In this document: in pieces, positions 7,277 through 14,919 of the stretch
How positions within the stretch are numbered: position 1 is the first letter of the stretch
Layout: each line of letters starts with the position of its first letter
From: Schleiferiaceae bacterium
GTDB taxonomy: Bacteria; Bacteroidota; Bacteroidia; Flavobacteriales; Schleiferiaceae
DNA: 16,494 bases
Direction: 5' to 3'
NCBI GenBank assembly: GCA_025210575.1
Contig: JAOARK010000547.1
Span: forward strand, 1-16,494
Notes under the pieces: generated by a model
Database searches by the model: none
Seen by the model: the letters and a program-made list of their open reading frames with translations, nothing else
Told to the model about the DNA's origin: nothing
Program-made: the position numbers and the translations under genes

Positions 7277-7726
7277 ATGGATCTTAGCAATTTAAAACCA
7301 GCGAGTGGCTCTATTAAGAGTACTAAGAGAATAGGCCGCGGTCAGGGATCTGGACACGGAGGAACTTCTACAAGAGGTCATAAGGGTGCAAAATCTAGAT
7401 CAGGTTACAAATCTAAAATCGGATTTGAAGGTGGTCAGATGCCTTTACAAAGACGTGTACCTAAATTTGGATTTACTAATCCGAACAGAGTAGAATACAG
7501 AGGAATTAACATTGATGTTCTACAAAAATTGGTAGACAACAAAAAAGTTACTGCCACTGTAGATTTAGAAGTGTTGATCAACAACGGTTTAGCCGGTAAA
7601 AAAGACTTAATAAAAATTTTAGGTCGCGGAGAATTGACTGTAAAACTTAATGTTACAGCGCATAAATTTAGCGCCTCTGCAAAAGCAGCTATTGAGGCGC
7701 AAGGCGGAACTGTTAACACTTTGTAA
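7277..7726 (+). CDS. rplO: 50S ribosomal protein L15 (uL15)
   Basis: A 149-residue L15. The N-terminal half is the usual extended Gly/Arg/Lys-rich segment (GRGQGSGHGGTSTRGHKGAK, 20-39) that threads into 23S rRNA, then EGGQMPLQRRVPKFGF (51-66). The globular C-terminal domain has KILGRGELTVKLNVTAHKFS followed by AKAAIEAQGGTV, the L15 signature. L15 is a late 50S assembly protein. It stands 12 bases after rpmD and precedes secY by 12 bases if secY starts at its ATG. Confidence 0.98.
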   Translation: MDLSNLKPASGSIKSTKRIGRGQGSGHGGTSTRGHKGAKSRSGYKSKIGFEGGQMPLQRRVPKFGFTNPNRVEYRGINIDVLQKLVDNKKVTATVDLEVLINNGLAGKKDLIKILGRGELTVKLNVTAHKFSASAKAAIEAQGGTVNTL

Positions 7727-7738
7727 TATTTTACTTTG

Positions 7739-9088
7739 ATGAAGAAATTTATAGAAACATTACAAAACATTTGGAGGATAAAAGAATTGAAAGAAAAGAT
7801 TCTTTTTACTCTAGGTCTTTTGTTGGTATACAGGTTAGGTTCTAACGTTGTATTGCCAGGTATTAACCCAGATAGCTTAGGACAATTAGCTGATCAAGCC
7901 AATGATGGTTTGATAGGTCTATTAAATGCCTTTACCGGTGGTGCATTTGCAAATGCATCTATCATGGCACTGGGTATTATGCCATATATTTCTGCATCTA
8001 TTGTAATACAATTGTTGGGTATGGCTGTTCCTAGCATTCAAAAAATGCAAAAGGAAGGCGAAAGTGGTAGACGTAAATTGAATCAAATTACACGTTTACT
8101 TACAATAGTAATTGCTCTTGCGCAAGCTCCAGGTTATTTAGCCAACCTTATGGGGCAAAACGCTTTAGTATTCCCAGCAATGGAAGGTCTCTTTTACCCT
8201 GTTGCAATGTTGTGCTTGATTACAGGTACAATTTTCGCAATGTGGCTTGGAGAGAAGATTACAGATAAAGGTATTGGTAATGGTATTTCACTATTAATTA
8301 TGGTGGGTATCATAGCAAACCTTCCACAAGCTTTATTGCAAGAAATTGCATCTAAAGTTTCTGGTGGCGATGGCGGTGGTATCGCAATATTTGTAATCGA
8401 AATTGCAGCATTGTATCTAGTTTTTATGTTCGCAATTGCCTTAACTCAGGCAGTACGTAAAGTGCCTGTTCAATATGCACGCAGAAGTGCGGGTAAAGCT
8501 GGTTACGGTCAAGAAGTGGCTCGCTCATTTATCCCACTTAAAGTTAACGCTGCAGGTGTAATGCCAATCATCTTTGCCCAGGCAATTATGTTTATTCCGG
8601 TAACGGTATTAAACTACTCTGGAGCTGAAGGTGAAAGTGTATCTACGTTTGTTACGTTTTTTAGCAACATTCAAGGGTTTTGGTATAACTTAACCTTTGC
8701 AATAATGATTATTCTGTTTACTTATTTCTATACAGCGATCCAGGTGAATACCAATCAAATGGCTGAGGATCTTAAGAGAAATGGTGGTTTTGTTCCTGGA
8801 ATTAAGCCAGGTAAAGCTACAGCAGAGTACATTGATAATATCTTATCTAAGATTACGCTTCCAGGTTCAATTCTATTAGCAGTATTGGCAATATTGCCTG
8901 CTATTGCAATGACATTGGGAATGGGTATGCAATGGTCTTATTTTTATGGAGGAACCAGCCTTTTAATTATTGTGGGTGTGATCTTAGATACGCTGCAGCA
9001 AATTGAAAGTTACTTGTTAAATCGTCATTACGATGGCTTGATGAGATCTGGTAGACTTAAAGGTAGAACAGCAACAACGGCATTTTAA
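7739..9088 (+). CDS. secY: Protein translocase subunit SecY
   Basis: A 449-residue inner-membrane protein with the ten hydrophobic segments of SecY, the channel of the SecYEG translocon. Landmarks: plug and TM2 region NASIMALGIMPYISASIVIQ (72-91), TM4-5 region GEKITDKGIGNGISLLI (171-187), cytoplasmic loop 4 VPVQYARRSAGK (242-253), PLKVNAAGVMPIIFAQ (266-281), cytoplasmic loop 5 AEDLKRNGGFVPGIKPGKAT (342-361), TM10 GGTSLLIIVGV, and the tail RHYDGLMRSGRLKGR. Lys356 stands where E. coli has Arg357, a residue important for SecA function; the change keeps the charge. A TTG codon lies just before the ATG (7736-7738), but ATG 7739 is the more likely start. infA follows after 3 bases, with no map or adk gene between. 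Confidence 0.98.
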   Translation: MKKFIETLQNIWRIKELKEKILFTLGLLLVYRLGSNVVLPGINPDSLGQLADQANDGLIGLLNAFTGGAFANASIMALGIMPYISASIVIQLLGMAVPSIQKMQKEGESGRRKLNQITRLLTIVIALAQAPGYLANLMGQNALVFPAMEGLFYPVAMLCLITGTIFAMWLGEKITDKGIGNGISLLIMVGIIANLPQALLQEIASKVSGGDGGGIAIFVIEIAALYLVFMFAIALTQAVRKVPVQYARRSAGKAGYGQEVARSFIPLKVNAAGVMPIIFAQAIMFIPVTVLNYSGAEGESVSTFVTFFSNIQGFWYNLTFAIMIILFTYFYTAIQVNTNQMAEDLKRNGGFVPGIKPGKATAEYIDNILSKITLPGSILLAVLAILPAIAMTLGMGMQWSYFYGGTSLLIIVGVILDTLQQIESYLLNRHYDGLMRSGRLKGRTATTAF

Positions 9089-9091
9089 AAT

Positions 9092-9307
9092 ATGGCAAAA
9101 CAAGCATCGATAGAGCAAGATGGTGTAATAACAGAAGCGTTAAGTAACGCTATGTTTAGAGTAGAGCTGGAGAATGGTCACATTGTTACAGCTCACATCT
9201 CAGGAAAGATGAGAATGAATTACATCAAGTTGTTGCCAGGAGATAAAGTGAAGTTGGCGTTGAGCCCGTATGATTTAACAAAAGCAAGAATTACTTATCG
9301 CTATTAA
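9092..9307 (+). CDS. infA: Translation initiation factor IF-1
   Basis: A 71-residue single S1/OB-fold protein, exact IF-1 size. Visible hallmarks are IEQDGVITEALSNAMFRVEL (7-26), ENGHIVTAHISGKMRMNYIK (27-46) and LPGDKVKLALSPYDLTKARI (48-67) followed by TYRY. IF-1 binds the 30S A site during initiation and assists IF-2 and IF-3. Its place between secY and rpmJ is common in bacteria whose map gene has been lost from this site. The leader (3 bases) leaves no room for its own ribosome-binding site, so translation probably depends on the upstream gene or on an A/T-rich start context. Confidence 0.98.
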   Translation: MAKQASIEQDGVITEALSNAMFRVELENGHIVTAHISGKMRMNYIKLLPGDKVKLALSPYDLTKARITYRY

Positions 9308-9318
9308 TTTCAGAAAAA

Positions 9319-9435
9319 ATGAAAGTTAGAGCATCGATAAAAAAGCGTAGTGCAGACTGTAAAATAGTTAGACGTAAAGGTCGTCTATACGTTATTAACA
9401 AGAAAAACCCAAAGTTTAAACAAAGACAAGGGTAA
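9319..9435 (+). CDS. rpmJ: 50S ribosomal protein L36 (bL36), degenerate zinc site
   Basis: Read directly: ATG 9319 opens a 38-codon frame, MKVRASIKKRSADCKIVRRK then GRLYVINKKNPKFKQRQG, stop TAA 9433-9435. This is L36 over its full length. The zinc ribbon of typical L36 uses Cys11, Cys14, Cys27 and His33; here these are Ser11, Cys14, Asn27 and Phe33, so three of four ligands are gone and zinc cannot be held in the usual way. L36 fits between 23S helices near the factor-binding site and L6. It lies 11 bases after infA and 19 before rpsM and is too short for most ORF cut-offs. Confidence 0.96.
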   Translation: MKVRASIKKRSADCKIVRRKGRLYVINKKNPKFKQRQG

Positions 9436-9454
9436 ACAATAATTGTAGTAAAAC

Positions 9455-9832
9455 ATGGCAAGGATAGCTGGTATAGATTTACCTAAAAACAAGAGAGGCG
9501 AAATAGGCCTAACTTACATCTACGGCATTGGAAATAGCCGCGCTCGCGAGATCCTAGATCAAGCAGGAGTAGACTATAATACTAAGGTGAACGATTGGAG
9601 TGATGATCAATTAAATAAGATCAGAGCTATAATCAGTGAATCTGTAAAGGTTGAAGGTGAATTGCGTTCTGAAGTTCAATTGAACATTAAGCGTTTAATG
9701 GATATTGGATGTTACAGAGGAATTCGTCACCGTGTAGGATTGCCTTTAAGAGGTCAGCGCACTAAGAACAACTCACGTACGAGAAAAGGTAAAAGAAAAA
9801 CTGTTGCTAACAAAAAGAAAGCAACTAAATAA
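9455..9832 (+). CDS. rpsM: 30S ribosomal protein S13 (uS13)
   Basis: A 125-residue S13. The N-terminal helical domain has MARIAGIDLPKNKRGEIGLT and YIYGIGNSRA (21-30). The signature RHRVGLPLRGQRTKNNSRTR (91-110) is followed by a strongly basic tail to residue 125 that reaches toward the P-site tRNA and mRNA. S13 forms bridges B1a and B1b with 50S. It begins the alpha-operon block; the 19-base gap before it is too small for the E. coli-type pseudoknot at which S4 represses this operon. Confidence 0.98.
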   Translation: MARIAGIDLPKNKRGEIGLTYIYGIGNSRAREILDQAGVDYNTKVNDWSDDQLNKIRAIISESVKVEGELRSEVQLNIKRLMDIGCYRGIRHRVGLPLRGQRTKNNSRTRKGKRKTVANKKKATK

Positions 9833-9844
9833 TACTGTTGTATC

Positions 9845-10234
9845 ATGGCAAAAACCCAAAAAACAACAAAAAAGAGAAAGGTTAAAGTTGAAGCAGTTGG
9901 TGCAGCTCGTATCAATGCAACTTTTAACAACATCATTATTTCTCTTACAAACAATCAAGGACAAGTTATTTCTTGGTCTAGTGCCGGTAAAATGGGCTTT
10001 AGAGGATCTAAGAAGAATACTCCTTACGCAGCTCAAATGGCAGCAGAAGATTGTTCTAAGGTAGCTTTAGAAGCTGGCTTGAAAAAAGTGAAAGTATATG
10101 TGAAGGGACCAGGAGCTGGTAGAGAATCTGCAATCAGAACTATCCACAACAGTGGTATTGAAGTTACTGAAATCGTAGACGTGACGCCAATTCCACACAA
10201 TGGATGTCGCCCTCCTAAAAGAAGAAGAGTTTAA
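9845..10234 (+). CDS. rpsK: 30S ribosomal protein S11 (uS11)
   Basis: A 129-residue S11, standard length, with a basic N-terminal tail (1-14), then INATFNNIIISLTNNQGQVI (23-42), SWSSAGKMGFRGSKKNTPYA (43-62) and KGPGAGRESAIRTI (87-100). The C-terminus is DVTPIPHNGCRPPKRRRV. The Asn119-Gly120 pair is the position that is isomerised to isoaspartate in E. coli S11. S11 lies on the platform with S6, S18 and S21 and lines the mRNA exit channel near the 3' end of 16S rRNA, where Bacteroidota ribosomes are known to sequester the anti-Shine-Dalgarno sequence. Confidence 0.98.
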   Translation: MAKTQKTTKKRKVKVEAVGAARINATFNNIIISLTNNQGQVISWSSAGKMGFRGSKKNTPYAAQMAAEDCSKVALEAGLKKVKVYVKGPGAGRESAIRTIHNSGIEVTEIVDVTPIPHNGCRPPKRRRV

Positions 10235-10255
10235 TCTAATAATTGATCGGAAGAG

Positions 10256-10858
10256 ATGGCAAGATACAGAGGTCCTGTAACGAAGATAGCTAGAAAATTC
10301 GGTGAACCAATTTTCGGCCCAGACCGTTCATTTGAGAAGAAAAATTATCCTCCTGGACAACACGGTAACAACCGTAGAAGAGGTAAAAAATCTGAATATG
10401 CTAGCCAACTAGCTGAAAAGCAAAAGGCAAAATACACTTATGGTGTATTAGAGCGTCAGTTCAGAAACATGTTTGAAAGAGCTCAGCGTAGCAAAGGTAT
10501 TACTGGTGAGGTATTACTGCAGTATTGCGAAGCTAGACTTGATAACGTAGTGTTCCGTTTAAGCATTGCTCCTACAAGAAGAGGTGCACGTCAGTTAGTG
10601 GGTCACAGACACATTACTGTTAACGGAAACATTGTAAACATACCATCATACCAAGTTAAGCCTGGTGATGTAATTGCAGTACGTGAGAAGTCTAAGTCTT
10701 TGGAAGTGGTAACTAACAGTGTTGCTAGCGACTCTAAGTTCGAATGGTTAGAATGGAATAGAGAGACACTTTCAGGTAAATATTTGTCTGTTCCTCAAAG
10801 AGAGGCAATTCCTGAGAACATCAAAGAACAATTAATCGTAGAATTGTATTCTAAGTAA
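10256..10858 (+). CDS. rpsD: 30S ribosomal protein S4 (uS4), zinc-free form
   Basis: A 200-residue S4. The N-terminal segment MARYRGPVTKIARKFGEPIF with NYPPGQHGNNRRRGKKSEYA (30-49) lacks the four cysteines of zinc-type S4; the only cysteine is Cys91. The S4 RNA-binding domain runs from about 94, with RLDNVVFRLSIAPTRRGARQ (94-113) and LVGHRHITVNG. S4 starts assembly of the 30S body and sets decoding accuracy with S5. In E. coli it also represses the alpha operon, for which no target is visible here. Gaps of 21 and 23 bases flank it, the latter being the widest in the ribosomal unit. Confidence 0.98.
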   Translation: MARYRGPVTKIARKFGEPIFGPDRSFEKKNYPPGQHGNNRRRGKKSEYASQLAEKQKAKYTYGVLERQFRNMFERAQRSKGITGEVLLQYCEARLDNVVFRLSIAPTRRGARQLVGHRHITVNGNIVNIPSYQVKPGDVIAVREKSKSLEVVTNSVASDSKFEWLEWNRETLSGKYLSVPQREAIPENIKEQLIVELYSK

Positions 10859-10881
10859 TTCACTAACACTAACAAAAAGCT

Positions 10882-11874
10882 ATGGCAATATTAGATTTCC
10901 AAAAACCAGATAAAGTTATAATGAATTCAGGTTCTGAAACTGAAGGACAATTTGAATTCAGACCTCTTGAACCTGGATATGGACTGACCATAGGAAATGC
11001 ACTTCGCAGAGTTCTTTTATCATCTCTAGAAGGTCATGCATTTACTTCGGTTAAAATTCAAGGAGTAGATCATGAGTTTTCTTCTATTGAAGGCGTTGTA
11101 GAAGACGTTACTGAGATGATCTTGAACTTGAAGCAAGTTCGTTTTAAGCGTCAGATTGAAGATTCTGATAACGAAGTTGTAAAAGTGTCTGTTTCTGGTA
11201 AAGAGTACTTTACTGCTGGAGATATAGGACAGTTTACTTCTGGTTTTCAAGTATTGAACCCAGATTTGGTAATCTGCCAAATGGATCCTTCTGTAAAGTT
11301 AGATCTTGAGCTTAACATTGGTAAGGGTAGAGGTTATGTTCCTGCAGAAGAGAACAAAGGTTTAGAAACTCCTGTTGGAACGATCTATGTAGATTCTATC
11401 TATACTCCTATTAAGAACGTAAAGTATAGTATTGAGAATTACAGGGTAGAGCAGAAAACAGATTTCGAAAAATTGATTATCGAGATTGAAACAGATGGTT
11501 CTATTAACCCAAAGGATGCTTTAACTGAAGCAGCTAAGATTTTGATTCACCACTTCATGTTATTCTCTGATGAGCGTATTACTCTTGAGGATACTGAAAG
11601 AGCTGAAGTAGATAACTACGATGAAGAGATCTTACACATGCGTCAGCTATTGAAAACTAAATTGACTGATATGGATCTTTCTGTAAGAGCATTGAATTGC
11701 TTGAAAGCAGCAGAAGTTGATACATTGGGAGATTTGGTAACCTTTACTAAGGCAGACTTAATGAAGTTTAGAAACTTCGGTAGAAAATCACTTACTGAAT
11801 TAGAAGAATTAGTACAAGCTAAGAACCTTCAGTTCGGTATGGATTTGTCAAAATTTAAATTGGACAAGGAATAA
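10882..11874 (+). CDS. rpoA: DNA-directed RNA polymerase subunit alpha
   Basis: A 330-residue alpha subunit. The N-terminal assembly domain (about 1-232) has FRPLEPGYGLTIGNALRRVL (26-45), the dimer-interface helix, and GKGRGYVPAEENK. A short linker leads to the C-terminal domain (about 250-315) with VRALNCLKAAEVDTLGDLV (268-286) and FRNFGRKSLTELEELV (296-311). Arg269, Asn272 and Lys302 match E. coli Arg265, Asn268 and Lys298, which contact UP-element DNA, so that surface is kept. The dimer nucleates RNA polymerase assembly and receives activators. The stop overlaps the rplQ start by one base (TAATG, 11872-11876). Confidence 0.99.
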   Translation: MAILDFQKPDKVIMNSGSETEGQFEFRPLEPGYGLTIGNALRRVLLSSLEGHAFTSVKIQGVDHEFSSIEGVVEDVTEMILNLKQVRFKRQIEDSDNEVVKVSVSGKEYFTAGDIGQFTSGFQVLNPDLVICQMDPSVKLDLELNIGKGRGYVPAEENKGLETPVGTIYVDSIYTPIKNVKYSIENYRVEQKTDFEKLIIEIETDGSINPKDALTEAAKILIHHFMLFSDERITLEDTERAEVDNYDEEILHMRQLLKTKLTDMDLSVRALNCLKAAEVDTLGDLVTFTKADLMKFRNFGRKSLTELEELVQAKNLQFGMDLSKFKLDKE

Positions 11875-11876
11875 TG
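11872..11876 (+). promoter_or_regulatory. Stop-start overlap TAATG between rpoA and rplQ
   Basis: The rpoA stop TAA (11872-11874) shares its last A with the rplQ start ATG (11874-11876). This is the only true overlap in the ribosomal unit. Termination-reinitiation by the same ribosome is the likely way rplQ is translated. An AAGGA lies just before it inside the end of rpoA, but only 3 bases from the ATG. Confidence 0.85.
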
Positions 11877-12431
11877 AGACACGGGAAGAAATTTAATCAC
11901 CTTGGTCGTAAGACTGCCCATAGAAAAGCTATGTTGGCAAATATGGCTTGTTCTTTAATAGAGCACAAGCGCATTAATACAACTGTGGCAAAGGCAAAAG
12001 AATTGAGAAAATTCGTTGAGCCTTTAATCACACGCTCTAAAGAAGATAGCACTCACAACAGAAGAACAGTTTTTAGCTACTTGAGAAACAAGAATGCTGT
12101 TACTGAGTTGTTCCGCGAAGTTTCTGTAAAAGTGGGAGATCGTCCAGGTGGATATACAAGAATTATTAAAACGGGTAACCGTTTAGGTGATAACGCAGAA
12201 ATGTGTATGATTGAGTTGGTTGACTTCAACGAAATCTATACAAACGAAAAAGCTGCGAAAAAATCTAAATCTACTAGAAGAAGCCGTAAAGCTGCTCCTA
12301 AGGCAGAAGCTGCTCCTGTAGTAGAAGAAACAAAAGCTGAAGAGGCTCCTGTTTCTGAAGAGAAAACAACAAATGCAGAGGATGCTCCGGCTAATGATGC
12401 GAAAGCAAATGATGAAGGAAAGTCTGAGTAG
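11874..12431 (+). CDS. rplQ: 50S ribosomal protein L17 (bL17) with long C-terminal tail
   Basis: A 185-residue L17. Residues 1-121 are the full L17 fold: MRHGKKFNHLGRKTAHRKAM, then INTTVAKAKELRKFVEPLIT (34-53), GDRPGGYTRIIKTGNRLGDN (88-107) and AEMCMIELVDF. E. coli L17 has 127 residues, so about 60 extra residues follow. They split into a basic stretch (about 126-143, rich in Lys/Arg/Ser) and an acidic Ala/Glu/Pro-rich stretch (about 144-185, 13 acidic against 4 basic residues). The tail looks disordered; its role is unknown. L17 sits near the tunnel exit. The gene ends in tandem TAG TAG and is followed by a terminator hairpin. Confidence 0.97.
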   Translation: MRHGKKFNHLGRKTAHRKAMLANMACSLIEHKRINTTVAKAKELRKFVEPLITRSKEDSTHNRRTVFSYLRNKNAVTELFREVSVKVGDRPGGYTRIIKTGNRLGDNAEMCMIELVDFNEIYTNEKAAKKSKSTRRSRKAAPKAEAAPVVEETKAEEAPVSEEKTTNAEDAPANDAKANDEGKSE

Positions 12432-12454
12432 TAGAATGAATGTTTTTATATAGG

Positions 12455-12492
12455 AAAAAGGATAGGGCTTTTTAGTCTTATCCTTTTTTTTT
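12455..12492 (+). terminator. Intrinsic terminator after rplQ
   Basis: AAAAAGGATA (12455-12464) pairs perfectly with TATCCTTTTT (12479-12488). The stem extends inward by GGGCT against AGTCT with three G-U pairs, giving about 15 pairs around a TTTT loop, and it runs into nine consecutive T (12484-12492). It begins 23 bases after the rplQ stop and closes the ribosomal unit. The A-rich left arm means it could also work, less well, in the reverse direction. The remainder of the 82-base gap to carA holds no recognisable promoter. Confidence 0.85.
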
Positions 12493-12513
12493 GAAAAAAG
12501 CAAAATAGGTAGT

Positions 12514-13623
12514 ATGTCTTATATCAACAGAAAAAAAGCAATTGTACTTCTAAAAGATGGTACAGTATTTTATGGCAGGTCAACAGGGTTAGATGGAACT
12601 GCTTGGGGTGAAATTTGTTTCAACACTGGTATGACTGGATACCAGGAAATTTTTACAGATCCCTCTTATTTTGGTCAATTAATGGTTACCGCTACGGCAC
12701 ACATAGGTAACTATGGTGTAAATCTGAATGAAGAAGAATCCGATAAGATTCAAATCGCGGGATTGATCACTAAGAATTTTAGCGAATATCAAACACGTCC
12801 TTCTGCAAACAAGACTTTGGCAAAATATTTTGAAGAGCAAAATAAAGTTGCGATTCAAGATGTTGATACTAGAGCATTAGTAAAGCACATTAGAGACAAT
12901 GGTGCAATGAATGCAATTGTATCTACTGAGATCACTGATATTGCGGAATTACAGAAGCAATTAGATGCCGTTCCAAGCATGGAAGGTTTAGAGTTATCTT
13001 CTAAAGTAAGTGCTACTGAGAGTTATTTCTTTGGAGATGAAAATGCACCTGTAAAGGTTGCTGCTCTCGATATTGGAATCAAGAAGAGCATTTTAAAGAA
13101 CCTGGCTGATAGAGGATGTTACATCAAGGTTTTTCCTTGGGATAGCAGCTATGAAGACTTGAAAGCATGGAACCCTGATGGATACTTTTTATCAAATGGT
13201 CCTGGCGATCCGGCAGCGATGCCAAATGTTGTTGAAGAGGTGAGAAAAATCATTGACTCGAATATGCCTGTTTTCGGAATTTGCCTCGGTCATCAAATGG
13301 TGTCATTGGCATCAAATCTGAATACGTTTAAAATGCATAACGGTCATAGAGGAATTAACCATCCTGTAAAGAATTTGGCTACGGGAAAAGGAGAGATCAC
13401 TTCTCAAAACCATGGTTTTGCTGTGGTAAAAGAAGATGTTGAGGCGAGCAGTGTTGTTGAGTTGACACATGAGCACCTTAACGATGGAACGGTAGCGGGA
13501 ATCAAGAGAACAGATAAACCTGTATTCTCTGTCCAGTACCACCCTGAAGCTTCTCCAGGTCCACACGATTCACGATACCTATTTGACCAATTTATAGAAC
13601 TAATCAATCAACATAAAAATTAA
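12514..13623 (+). CDS. carA: Carbamoyl-phosphate synthase small (glutaminase) subunit
   Basis: A 369-residue CarA, close to the E. coli length. The N-terminal CarA domain (about 1-150) has LKDGTVFYGRSTG, FNTGMTGYQEIFTDPSY (36-52) and DVDTRALVKHIRDNGAMNAI (116-135). The class I glutamine amidotransferase domain (about 180-365) has the nucleophile Cys257 in GICLGHQ (255-261) and the His343/Glu345 pair in QYHPEA (341-346), so the triad is complete. It frees ammonia from glutamine for CarB, which makes carbamoyl phosphate for pyrimidines and arginine. carB is not adjacent. The gene starts 21 bases after the upstream terminator's T-run and lies 6 bases before eno. It may be fed by read-through or by a promoter I cannot identify. 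Confidence 0.98.
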   Translation: MSYINRKKAIVLLKDGTVFYGRSTGLDGTAWGEICFNTGMTGYQEIFTDPSYFGQLMVTATAHIGNYGVNLNEEESDKIQIAGLITKNFSEYQTRPSANKTLAKYFEEQNKVAIQDVDTRALVKHIRDNGAMNAIVSTEITDIAELQKQLDAVPSMEGLELSSKVSATESYFFGDENAPVKVAALDIGIKKSILKNLADRGCYIKVFPWDSSYEDLKAWNPDGYFLSNGPGDPAAMPNVVEEVRKIIDSNMPVFGICLGHQMVSLASNLNTFKMHNGHRGINHPVKNLATGKGEITSQNHGFAVVKEDVEASSVVELTHEHLNDGTVAGIKRTDKPVFSVQYHPEASPGPHDSRYLFDQFIELINQHKN

Positions 13624-13629
13624 AATATA

Positions 13630-14919
13630 ATGTCTTTAATATCAGGAATTCATGCTCGCCAAATCCTAGACTCTAGAGGTAACCCAACCGTAGAGGTTGA
13701 CGTGATCACAGAAGGTGGTGCTTTTGGTAGAGCGGCTGTACCTTCAGGAGCTTCTACAGGTGTGCATGAGGCTGTAGAGTTAAGAGATAACGATAAGAAT
13801 GTTTACATGGGAAAAGGCGTATTAAACGCTGTTAAGAATGTAAACGATGTTTTAGCTGAAGAACTTCTTGGCTTTTCTATTACAGATCAAGCTGGGATTG
13901 ATGCGGCTATGTTAACTATTGATGGCACTCCGAACAAAGCGAACTTAGGTGCCAACGCTATTTTAGCGGTAAGTTTAGCAGTGGCTAAGGCTGCAGCTCA
14001 AGAAACGGGTCAATATTTATATAGATACGTTGGTGGAGTAAATGCACGTACACTACCTGTTCCTATGATGAACATTTTAAACGGAGGTTCTCACGCTGAT
14101 AATTCAATCGATTTTCAAGAATTCATGGTAATGCCTTTTGGCGCAACCTCTTTTTCTGAAGGATTAAGAATGGGTACTGAAGTATTCCATCACTTGAAAA
14201 AGGTTTTAAGCTCTAAAGGTTATTCTACCAATGTTGGAGACGAAGGAGGTTTTGCACCGAACATCAAGAGCAATGAAGAAGCTATTGAAACTGTACTTAC
14301 TGCCATTGAAAAAGCAGGCTACAAACCAGGTGAAGACATGTGGATCGCCATGGATGCAGCCGCTTCAGAATTTTATGATAAGGAATCTGGTTTGTATACG
14401 TTCCATAAATCTGACAATAGAAAACTAAGCTCGGACGAAATGGTAGATTACTGGACAGATTGGACTAAGAAATATCCTATCATATCTATTGAGGATGGTT
14501 TAGATGAAGACGATTGGACTGGTTTCAAGAAAATGACTGATGCCATTGGAGATAGAGTGCAAGTGGTTGGTGACGACTTGTTTGTTACAAATGTAGAACG
14601 CGTGAGTAGAGGTATTGAAGAAGGTGTTGCCAACTCTGTATTGGTAAAAGTTAACCAGATCGGCTCATTAACTGAAACTATAGAAACGGTAACAAAAGCG
14701 CATAACAACAATTACACTTGTGTAATGAGTCACCGTTCAGGTGAAACAGAAGACAGCACAATTGCTGACTTGGCTGTGGCCTTGAACACCGGACAAATTA
14801 AAACAGGATCAGCTTCTAGATCTGATAGAATGGCGAAATACAACCAATTACTTCGTATAGAAGAGCAGTTGGGTGAGTTGGCTGTTTATCAGGGAAAGAA
14901 TTTTAAATACATCAAATAA
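13630..14919 (+). CDS. eno: Enolase (phosphopyruvate hydratase)
   Basis: A 429-residue cytoplasmic enolase that interconverts 2-phosphoglycerate and phosphoenolpyruvate. The mobile loop PSGASTG lies at 38-44. SHADNSIDFQEFMVMPFGA (154-172) carries the substrate-loop residues. Glu205 in NVGDEGGFAP is the acid/base glutamate and Lys340 in LVKVNQIGSLTET the base lysine. Asp242, Glu288 and Asp315 are the expected magnesium ligands, and SHRSGETED (367-375) completes the site. All key residues are present. It is 6 bases downstream of carA and 10 upstream of the citrate synthase, indicating one transcript. Confidence 0.99.
   Translation: MSLISGIHARQILDSRGNPTVEVDVITEGGAFGRAAVPSGASTGVHEAVELRDNDKNVYMGKGVLNAVKNVNDVLAEELLGFSITDQAGIDAAMLTIDGTPNKANLGANAILAVSLAVAKAAAQETGQYLYRYVGGVNARTLPVPMMNILNGGSHADNSIDFQEFMVMPFGATSFSEGLRMGTEVFHHLKKVLSSKGYSTNVGDEGGFAPNIKSNEEAIETVLTAIEKAGYKPGEDMWIAMDAAASEFYDKESGLYTFHKSDNRKLSSDEMVDYWTDWTKKYPIISIEDGLDEDDWTGFKKMTDAIGDRVQVVGDDLFVTNVERVSRGIEEGVANSVLVKVNQIGSLTETIETVTKAHNNNYTCVMSHRSGETEDSTIADLAVALNTGQIKTGSASRSDRMAKYNQLLRIEEQLGELAVYQGKNFKYIK

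Noticed and set aside
7736..7738. TTG as the secY start
   Set aside because: It directly precedes ATG 7739; the ATG is the stronger start and nothing favours one extra residue.
9436..9454. S4-type regulatory pseudoknot before rpsM
   Set aside because: The gap is 19 bases of AT-rich sequence, far too short for the known structure.
9804..10064. 86-residue plus-strand frame overlapping rpsM and rpsK
   Set aside because: It overlaps the whole first half of rpsK in another frame, has a Lys/Leu-biased composition typical of a shadow frame, and shows no family pattern.
12183..12503. 106-residue minus-strand frame opposite the rplQ tail and terminator
   Set aside because: Its Phe/Ser/Arg-rich composition is just the reverse complement of the Glu/Ala/Lys tail, and it would run through the terminator hairpin.
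12432..12513. Promoter for carA
   Set aside because: I searched this gap for TAnnTTTG with an upstream TTTG-like element and found no match; the T-run ends in TTTG but lacks the TA.
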